Shown: positions 56,477 to 64,000 of the stretch, piece after piece
Layout of the letters: each line of letters starts with the position of its first letter
How positions within the stretch are numbered: the first letter of the stretch is position 1
Origin: Lentinus brumalis
Lineage: Eukaryota > Basidiomycota > Agaricomycetes > Polyporales > Polyporaceae
Length of the DNA: 64,000 nt
Assembly: GCA_001792895.1 (NCBI GenBank)
Contig: MARA01000003.1
Coordinates: 1 to 64,000 of the forward strand
Direction of reading: 5' to 3'
Made by a program: the position numbers and the translations under genes
Notes under the pieces: model-generated
Databases searched by the model: none
What the model was told of the DNA's origin: nothing
The model's input: only the letters and a program-made list of their open reading frames with translations

Positions 56477-59062
56477 ATGCACCGACGCAAGCCCATCTCT
56501 GCAAAGCAGCGCAAGGAGCAGCTCCAGCTCAAGCGTGCCGTCAAGCGCGGCGATGTCCCCGCCCAGCCCGCGAAGCCCGACCGCCCCCGCAAAGCACGGC
56601 GGGGACCCACAGGCCTCCCGCTCGGCGCAGCCACACGCGAAGCCGCCGCCGAATCAACTCGCCGCCTCGAGTCCGCCTTCGTGAGGCTCCCCCCGGCCTT
56701 CCTCGAGAGAACAAAGCTCCTCGCCTCCATCCTCCCCCTCACACGCCCTATTCCCCCCGAGGCCGCGATTCTCTCGGATGTTGACACACCGTCCCCGGGC
56801 GCCGATTCCCCGCACACCTCCCAGCTGACTTGTCCCAAGCGGCCCAAATGGCGTTATGACATGTCCAAGACCGAGGTCGAGGCAAACGAGGAAGGCCTCT
56901 TCAAGAAGTGGCTGGCGCAGACGGACGCTGCCCTCGCCGCATGGTCCAATCCCACCGATCTCGGACATCCACCCGCGCACGAAGGCTCCGACGTCCTCGC
57001 AAACCCTGAACCTGAATCCATGCCGCACGCGCCGACGTCCTACGAACGGAACCTCGAAGTCTGGCGGCAGCTGTCTGTCCTATCTGCCTATTGTCTCTGC
57101 CGCAGTTCTGACGATGGACGGTTGACAGATGGAGGGTGACAGAGATCTCACAGATCCTCCTCATCCTCCTCGACTCGCGCTGTCCGACTCTCCACCTCCC
57201 GCCCGCGCTCACCGCATATCTCGCCGGCGTATCAAACGCCTCGCGCCTCCGCACTGTCCTCGTCCTCACCAAGGTCGACATAGCCGGCCCGGACAGAGCG
57301 GCCGCATGGACCAAATATCTGACTGCACGATACCCGGGCGTCCGTGTGGTCCAGGTAGAGTCCTACACGGAGAAGCACCCAGATGGGGAAGCCTCGTCGA
57401 GGCGCATGTACCAGCCTCATCTGCCTTCGGCCTTCCGACAGAGCCTGGTAGAGACACTGCGGGAGACCCACGCCGAGCTCCTAGAGCCTCCGCCGGCGGT
57501 TCGCGACAACCCTGACCGGCTTGCTAAATGGAAGCCGAGGATCAGGTCTGAGGTCGACTGGGACGCCGTCCTCAAAGCGCATGGCGGCCAGGTCGGACAC
57601 GCCGTGGGCGGCGCTGCCGCCCCCAAATCCAGCAAGCCGGAAGAAGCGGACCCCATTGCCGAGAACTCAGAGGAAGACGACGACTCCGAGCCCGAGTTCC
57701 TAACCATCGGACTCATAGGTAAATTCCAACCTTACTTCCCTGATTGCTCTCGGCCTCATGATCAGCGCAGGTCAGCCAAACGTAGGCAAGTCCTCGCTGC
57801 TGAACGCCCTTTTCGGCACGCAGAAAGTGAGGGCATCCCGGACACCTGGGAAGGTGCGTGCCCGCTATGGCAGCCTCAAGCTCTCGGGTGGTTTAGCGTT
57901 AACGTTCGTCCCGGCAGACGAAGCACTTCCAGACGCTATTCTGGACGCGCGACGTCCGGCTCGTCGACTGCCCCGGACTCGTAATTCCCAACTATATCCC
58001 GATGGAGACCCAGGTGCGGCTTTCATTCTCCCACCCTCGTACCCATGCGTCGTCGCAAGGGTCTGCGAAGGTTCACCGCTCATGCACGAAGCGCATCCCT
58101 TTAGGTACTCAGCGGGATTCTCCCCATCTCGCGCGTCTCCGCGATCCCGCTCTGCATCTACCACGCCGCATCCGTGCTCCCGCTGGAGAAGATCCTAGGG
58201 CTCTCGCACCCATCGCTCGCCTCGCCCCCGGTCCAGGACAAGCGGACATGGCGAGAGGGCATGCGGCCGCCGGAGAGCCAGCAGCAGCAGAGAGCGCTCG
58301 TGTGGACCGCGATGGACATCCTCACGGCGTACGCGAACAAGAAAGGCTGGGTCACCGCGAAGGCCGGGCGGCCTGATGTGAACCGCGCGGGGAACGCAAG
58401 TGCGTGTGCTCTCATCTCGTCTCTGCTGTACGACAACCGCTCATCTATCAACTCATATTCCTGCCATGTCCGCGCTGCGTTAACCCCCTTGCACGCCGCC
58501 CGCGCTCGGGATTCCGAATTTGAACCACTGACGGCCTTTGATCCCCGCCCCGCCCCGACCCGACGCCATGCTGCCACACACACACAACATCAAACAACCG
58601 GCACCGTGCCACCGACGCGGAACGGCTATGTATATAGTCCTGCGCGCGGTTGCCGAGGGCAGGATCCCCTGGGCGTTCTGGCCCCCAGGGACGGACCCGC
58701 AGACCATCACGGCGCATCAGCGAGGCGCGGACGCTGCCAACCTCGCAGACGACCCGGGGACCGGGATCTGGATCCAGCATGGGCACGACGGTGATGCCGA
58801 CATCGATGCCGAGAGCGACGCCGAGGACGAAGAGGACAGACCGCGTGCCGTACATTTCGACGACGGCGCTGCGCCGTCGGATGAAGACGACGAGGGTGAT
58901 GCGGAAGGCGCGGAGAGTGAGAGCGAGGAAGAGGACGAAGGTGAGAAGGGAACTGGCAAGGCGAGGCTTCCCGCGACCACTGGCCGGTTTGGCGCACTCG
59001 TGTTGGACGACGAGGACGAGGGCGATGAAGATGAAGATGAAGACGAAGAGGACGAAGGCTAG
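56477..59062 (+). CDS. GNL1-type circularly permuted GTPase
   Basis: MMR1/HSR1-family GTPase, relative of human GNL1 and of ribosome-assembly GTPases. The N-terminus MHRRKPISAKQRKEQLQLKRA is the Arg/Lys-rich nucleolar-type region. The permuted G domain begins ERNLEVWRQLWRVTEISQI, with G4 LVLTKVDIAGP, then G1 GQPNVGKSSLLNALFG, G2 TPGKTKHFQTL and G3 DCPGLVIP. It continues LPLEKILGLSHP and a segment KKGWVTAKAGRPDVNRAGN. The C-terminus is extremely acidic (EEDEGEKG, DEDEDEEDEG). The splice donor after RQL is GTCTGT, showing that this donor is used here. The family member is distinct from LSG1, the other permuted GTPase of the window, because it lacks the Lys-rich C-terminus. Confidence 0.88.
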
Positions 59063-59787
59063 AACGCAAGTGGATATCTGCATCGTGGATGATTTCGATA
59101 TGCGGCTGCGGGTCAATGGCACTTCATTAACGATGCTGTCATGTTCCGTAAGCTGCTTGTACCTCTATGTAAATCAAGTGTCGGCTGCTTCACCCCGGAC
59201 TGGGCACGGCTAGGCCGATGCGATAGATGGGCCGGTGAAACTTGACGACCGCGATTCCGTCAATGAGTCTTCCGTCATCCCAAAACATGTGCATTCAATC
59301 AAGAACGATAGCGACAATACCGGGAGCTGAACGTGGACACAGCTAGGCACACAGTATACGGACGGTGGGTCGACGCGCTGTCTTGCCAAGTCGTCATTGT
59401 AACGGGTACGGACATGAAACAAAGTCATCAAGAGGAAGCACCGTGCGACCGCCTCGTCGTATGGACCAAACGCACACGGTACAGGGAACGTTGAAGCGTC
59501 CAGCGGGATGGTGGAAGAAGATACACACTCGTACTTCTCCATCGACGGGCAAAAGGGGTTAAAACAATGGATAGAAGTATCGGACGGACAGGAAACAGGA
59601 TGGGGGGAAGGGGGGATCATCGCGGACCTGCGCGCGAGTACGGGGGAGCATTAGTACCGGTAAGCAGGCCCGCGGCCGTAGTGAACAGGTATCGTTGTAA
59701 GGGTGGTCCACTTCTATCCATACAACGAAGAACGCGCTGCGCCGATCAGATCACAACACCGTCAGCCTCACACCAGCACGGGCACGC
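59063..59787. other. convergent 3' region
   Basis: It lies between the 3' ends of the GTPase gene (plus) and the Ser-rich membrane-protein gene (minus). No convincing gene is seen on either strand. Confidence 0.45.
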
Positions 59788-60934
59788 TTAGTAGCGCATG
59801 CCGGTGTTGTTGTAGTCGTACGCAGTGCCGCCGTACTGCTGGCGCGTCAGGCTAGGGCCACGGGCAACCTCAGCCATGGGCTGCGGGCTGGGGCCACGCT
59901 GAAGGTCAGCGTAGCCGCCGACGGGAGCCAGACCCTGCGGGGGAGCGGTGAAGTCGTGCTCGGGGAGCGGCTCGAGGCCGCCGTGGCCGTGGTTCGACCC
60001 GTAGCCGTGGTGACCGTTAGACTGGAAGGAACCGTGGGAAGCACTAGAGCCAGTACGACGGTGGGACGGGATTCCGGAGTCCTCCGGGCCAGCAGGCTGC
60101 CAGTCGATGGGCTGCATGCGGTCGTCGAAGTTGGAGGACGGGCGGAGCTTCCACTTGCGGAAGAGCGTCCAGGCGAGCGCAACGAAACCGATCGAAGCAG
60201 CGATCACGATGATGACGGTGAGCGTGGTGCGGGTGATCTTGCTGCTGCTGGTCGTAGCACCGGTGATCGAGGCCCCAGCGGTGGAGGACGGCTGGGAGGT
60301 GTCGGTAGCGGTGATGAATGCGGTGGTGGTATGGCGGGAAGTGTTAACCTGGGTATCATTGTTGTCATCGGCAGCCGTCTGGGAGGGCTGAGCACTGGTG
60401 GGCGTGCTGGGGGGCGAAGACGAGGAGGAGGAAGATGAGGAGGACGAGGAGGAAGAGCTCGAGCTGGAGGAAGAGCTGCTGGAGCTCGAGGACAGAGAGC
60501 TCGAGCTGCTAAGGGACGAGGACGTCGTGCTCAGCGAGCCAGAGGACGACGTCGCCTATATTTCATGTCAGCACACTGCTGATGCCCTTGCGACACAATC
60601 GCACTCACGGAGTCCGAGGTCGGCAGCAAGCCGAGGCCAGTACCAGTGAGGGAAGCGCTGGAGCCCGTGGTCGAAGCAGACGTAGAGGTCGCCGAGTCGG
60701 TGGACGCAACCGCAGTGGGGTTACCCTCTGCGCCAACGGGAGCAGCCCCGCCGCTACCGCCGAAAATGGAGAACAAGTCTCCGGCGGGGTTGCGCTTCTT
60801 GATCATGCGGTTAATCTGAGCATGGTCGCGGGGGAGTGAACGAGCGAATTCGCCTCGGATACGGTGGCCAAGCCCAGGGCGACGACGAGGCAAAGGAATG
60901 TGAGGGCGACCTTGCTGTTCTTGCGGGCAAACAT
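59788..60934 (-). CDS. Ser-rich single-pass membrane protein
   Basis: Start at 60934 gives MFARKNSKVALTFLCLVVALGLAT, a signal peptide, and a 47-nt intron follows directly. A Thr/Ser-rich ectodomain (ASTDSATSTSASTTGSSA, then a run of more than 20 Ser) leads to a transmembrane helix (TLTVIIVIAASIGFVALAWTLF) followed by a basic cytosolic stop (RKWKLRPSS). The cytosolic tail is His/Gly/Pro-rich with Tyr at the end (GGTAYDYNNTGMRY). The layout of heavily O-mannosylated ectodomain, single helix and short tail resembles fungal wall-stress sensors such as Mid2 and Wsc, but no Cys-rich head is present, so the role is only a suggestion. Confidence 0.75.
60415..60540 (-). repeat. serine-codon tract
   Basis: Imperfect TCC/TCG/AGC codon repeats on the minus strand encode a Ser tract in the membrane protein. 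On the plus strand they read as a Glu-rich frame, which is not a gene. Repeat slippage probably varies its length. Confidence 0.8.
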
Positions 60935-61564
60935 GGCTACGTATATTCAGTCGAAATCGAAGGGACGGGGAGTGTGCGGGTCGCTGTGAGCAGGAGAGCG
61001 TCGTCAGCGTGCTGCTCGCTGTCGTTGTGAATGCGCCAGCTGTTGGAGCGGACACAGAGCGGGGGGATACCGAGACCAGCCCGGATGAGTGGAGGAGATG
61101 AAACGCACTGGACAGGGGAGGGGCGTCCCCGTCTAAAGATTTGGTTTTGTTCGAAGGAGGGGAAAAGAGTAAGGAGCGGAGGATGGCGGGGGCCAGAGAG
61201 TGCGTGGGCGCGGAAGGAGAGGAACAAATGCGTCCCGCCCAACGCCCACTCGATGCCAAGGTAACCAGCGCCCGCCTCAGCCGCCCGTCACTCTCACACC
61301 AAAGCACTGCACACGGCCTTCGTCCCCGTCTCGCATGGGTATCATTCGCTACATTCAACGGTGTATATCACCACTAGCTATTACTCGGGCTGACCCAGTA
61401 GCGGTCCACGGTAAGAGGAGGACAAGAGGGCGAGAATCCTTGGGGAATCGAAGTCAAAGGTACAAGTCAAACTAACTAAACTGTCCATCACATCATAAAG
61501 TATCTCTGCGACGCTCGTGAGTAAGTATTTCCGTCCAATAAACCGACAAGATGCTCCACATCCA
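60935..61564. other. intergenic region between tandem minus-strand genes
   Basis: The frames on the plus strand here lack coherent composition. It probably contains the promoter of the Ser-rich protein gene and the 3' UTR of the lyase gene. Confidence 0.4.
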
Positions 61565-64000
61565 TCAGTTGTGGCTCGACAACGACCAGTCGTCGATCGC
61601 AACAGCCTTCGGCGTCACGAAGTCGCTCGAAGACATGCCGTCCCACTGCGGGTTGAACAGCACCTGCAGCGAGTACGTCCCGGCAGGCAGGTTGATCATC
61701 ACGACCGTCACCCCGGGGTTCTCCTGGTCCGTCTGCTGTGGGGGAAGAGGAGGATCGTCGGAGAAGCGCACTGCCGGGCCCGTGGTGATGCTCACGCCGC
61801 TAGGCGGGTTCAGGATCGTCATCTGCATCACCTTGTCGTCAATCTTCAACGTCGCACTCGTCCCGTCCACCGCCACAGTCGCGTTCGTGTGCATGCGCCA
61901 CATAATGTCACCAGACGCGGTGATATCGTCTTGCAGCAGGACCTGCTTCCTCCCGTTCAACGTGCGGACACCCCGCTTCCACGAGGTCCTGTATACAACT
62001 GTCAATGCCGACAAACACTGTGAATGACCGGAGGACTTACACAGCTGTCGAGTCATATGCACTGGTCAGGTCGGCCGTGAAGAGCGCGGAGTCATCCTTG
62101 GCGATGTCCAGGACAGTGCTCGAACCCTGCTTCGTGCCCGACGACAGCGTTTGCAGGATGGAGGGCGTAGCAGTGACGAGCTGGTTCTGCTTGTTGACGA
62201 GGATCGTGTTCTGACCCTCGGTCCGCTTGCGGTAGTACAACCAACGGTCACTGGTTTGAGTGTCGTTGCTGAAGTAGTTCAGCGAGCGGTAGTCACCCGA
62301 GCCGAGCTCGCCAGCCCAGCGCGTGCCCATCGCATCCAAGACGAAGTCACCGACGTCCAGATCGTTGTGCGTCTGGTGACCCTGGTTCGTCCCCGCCTTC
62401 ATCGCGACGTAGAGCGCGTTCTCGTCCGTCCACGAGCTGCGCAGGGCCGCCCACTGATCGGTGTGATTCGTGAAGAACTGGTCGATCGCAAGCCCGTCCC
62501 AGAATGCGCCCGACACGGTAGGGTTGTACCAAAACATGCTCCATGGCTCCGCGGCGTCGTGTTGGTCACGCTGGAAGAGCTGGTACTCGGGGTGGTTGTA
62601 ATGGTCACCGAAGAGGAACATGCCGTTGGCAGTCGTGGAGAACTTGTTAGGGCCGTGGTCACCCCATGCGAACAGCGAACCGGGACCGGTGATAGCCATG
62701 TGGAAGAGACCGGTCTTGTAGAAGTTGGAGTTGGTATCGAGGAGGTTGTAGTCCGAGCCCGTAGCGGACTTGAGCGCAGCCGCCATCTCGGCAAACCCAG
62801 TAGTACCGAAGTACCAGTAGTTCGCGGTCTCGGCCCACGTCCCGTCGTCGGAAACTGCCCACGCGCAGTTGCCCTTGACGTTATCGACGGTCTGAGCGAG
62901 GATCTGCTCCGCAACACCAGTTGTGTCATCCCCGAGGATGGCGAGGGCACCAAGGGTGAGACCGCCGTTGCAGACGCAGTTCCAGTTACCGTAGATGTTG
63001 GTCGCCCACCATCCTGTATAACGGCTATCGCTGTTGTTGAACGCGACGAGTCCGCGTTCAAGACCATAGGCGATCAGGGACGTCCGGATCTGGCTCTTCT
63101 GCTCATCCGTGAGGACGTCGTAGAGCCAGTCGTACGCGATACCGTAGGCAGCACTGAACTCGGCAGTGTCGAGGAAGTGAGTGGGGTTCCACTTGTCCGC
63201 GCCGTCAGGACCGAAAGGAGTGGTGCCATTTCCGGCGGCGTTCTGAGAACGGGGACTCAGACTTGAGAATAACGTGAGGTCATACGCGAACGCACCTGAA
63301 GTTCCTTGAATGCCCGATCCGCCCATTTGGTATCTTTCGTGAGACGATATACATAGGAGAACGCCTTGATGCGCATCTTGATCTCACGCGCGTTGTCAAG
63401 AATACCGCTGTCACCATCCAGGAAGTACTGAACTACTGGGAGGTTGTAGTACGCCGTCGCGTTACCGAAGATGGTGTCATTCCAGGCCTTGAGATAAGGA
63501 TCGCTCTGGATCATGTCCGGCAGCGCATCCCACATGTAAGAGGGGGCAATCAGACGGGGACGGTCGGGGCGGACCGATGTGGGAGCGGGGCTAGCGGGCG
63601 AGAAGGTGTCGGTGGGCCACGACTTGGAACCATCGGAGGCACTGAACGTGGGTGAGTGGAAGACGGCGGTGTTGGTCTGTGAGGCCGCAACGAAAGTGGA
63701 GTGTGAGTTAGTGGGTGCGCGCGGGAATAAAAGCCTACACGCACGGTAGAGGGGTAGATTGGCAGCATGAACTGACTCGCCGTCGCCGTAGCGAAGATGG
63801 CGAGATCGCCCTGCGCGGAACCAGCTGCCTGGTCGCCTTTGGAGGACGCGGAGCTGGTAGAGCTCGAGTTCTTGCTAGAGCGGATGCCAAGGACGGCTCC
63901 GACGACGGCAGCGGCGATGACCACGACCGCTACAGGGATACCAATCTTGATCCACTTGCTGGTACCCTGCTTCTGCTTCTGAGGGTTGATGAATCCCGTG
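61565..64000 (-). CDS. membrane-anchored heparinase II/III-like lyase, 5' end missing
   Basis: Only the part after the first residues is inside the window; the start lies beyond 64000. The visible N-terminal part has a transmembrane helix (IGIPVAVVVIAAAVVGAVLG) followed by a Ser-rich stem, so it is a type II membrane protein or an anchored enzyme. The next part (SYMWDALPDMIQSDPYLKAWN) begins an alpha/alpha toroid. Toroid helices include AREIKMRIKAFSYVYRLTKD, the segment DWLYDVLTDEQKSQIR, and NWNCVCNGGLTLGALAILGDD. The beta-sandwich-type C-terminal half has HQTHNDLDVGDFVLDAMG (probable active-site His/Tyr region) and RWAGELGSGDYRS. The fold matches the heparinase II/III superfamily; the uronic-acid polymer attacked is unknown. 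It ends with TGA/TAA-type stop at 61565. Confidence 0.78.

Noticed and set aside
12234..59062. A single biosynthetic or defence gene cluster
   Set aside because: Gene functions are mostly housekeeping and unrelated; no backbone synthase, transporter set or pathway-specific regulator is present.
60398..60649. Plus-strand Glu-rich 83-codon frame
   Set aside because: It is the mirror of the serine-codon tract of the minus-strand membrane protein.
62151..63266. 371-codon plus-strand frame
   Set aside because: It lies entirely antisense to the lyase gene, whose protein has clear family motifs; GC-rich codon bias leaves the antisense frame open.
1..64000. tRNA genes
   Set aside because: I looked for a B-box-like GGTTCGAATCC with an A-box partner; GTTCGA occurrences lie in coding or unstructured sequence.

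Overview
This window is nuclear DNA of a filamentous basidiomycete, most likely a wood-decaying Agaricomycete. The reasons are GC-rich, tightly packed genes on both strands, many 45-90 nt GT-AG introns, and a cellulase carrying a fungal CBM1. The order Polyporales is a guess. No tRNA, rRNA, CRISPR array or intact transposon was recognised.

Left part (1-12 kb): lineage-type genes of unknown function and a broken LINE. A multi-exon gene at 228-2239 has one unexplained frame change. A 5'-truncated Tad-like non-LTR retrotransposon lies at about 2660-4129, with RNase H and a C-terminal zinc motif and a frameshift. Further unknown genes lie at 5011-6176 and 6891-9327. A weak minus-strand locus (9332-10162) and two small plus-strand models follow; the second (11442-12008) ends in a HicA-like fungal domain.

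Middle part (12-33 kb): a TGL2-like lipase with a long disordered N-terminus; S-formylglutathione hydrolase; a Chk2/Rad53-type FHA-kinase (minus); a small secreted protein behind a clear TATA box; the ribosome-export GTPase LSG1 (minus); a CBM1-GH5 endoglucanase (minus); a LYR-motif protein (plus); and the exocyst subunit Sec8 (minus).

Right part (33-64 kb): a large Mit1/CHD-type remodeler (PHD-like fingers, chromodomain, SNF2 motor, zinc knuckle), divergent from Sec8 over about 250 bp; a degenerate RNase III + dsRBD protein; a GH20 hexosaminidase (minus); a RING-containing SNF2 protein with SUMO-interaction-like motifs; a ThrE/Prm10-type membrane protein (minus); a SAM-dependent methyltransferase (minus) divergent from the GNL1-type GTPase; a Ser-rich one-pass membrane protein (minus); and a membrane-anchored heparinase II/III-like lyase cut by the right edge.

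The genes form no obvious single pathway. Loose themes are genome maintenance and chromatin (Chk2-like, Mit1-like, RING-SNF2), two circularly permuted GTPases, secretion and membrane (Sec8, Prm10, Ser-rich protein) and polysaccharide breakdown (GH5, GH20, heparinase-like). The most striking pattern is gene architecture. Internal microexons of 8, 9 and 11 nt sit inside the catalytic or conserved motifs of three unrelated enzymes, and LSG1 has an ATG-only first coding exon. One gene also needs 34- and 37-nt introns with GTCTG donors to be read through.
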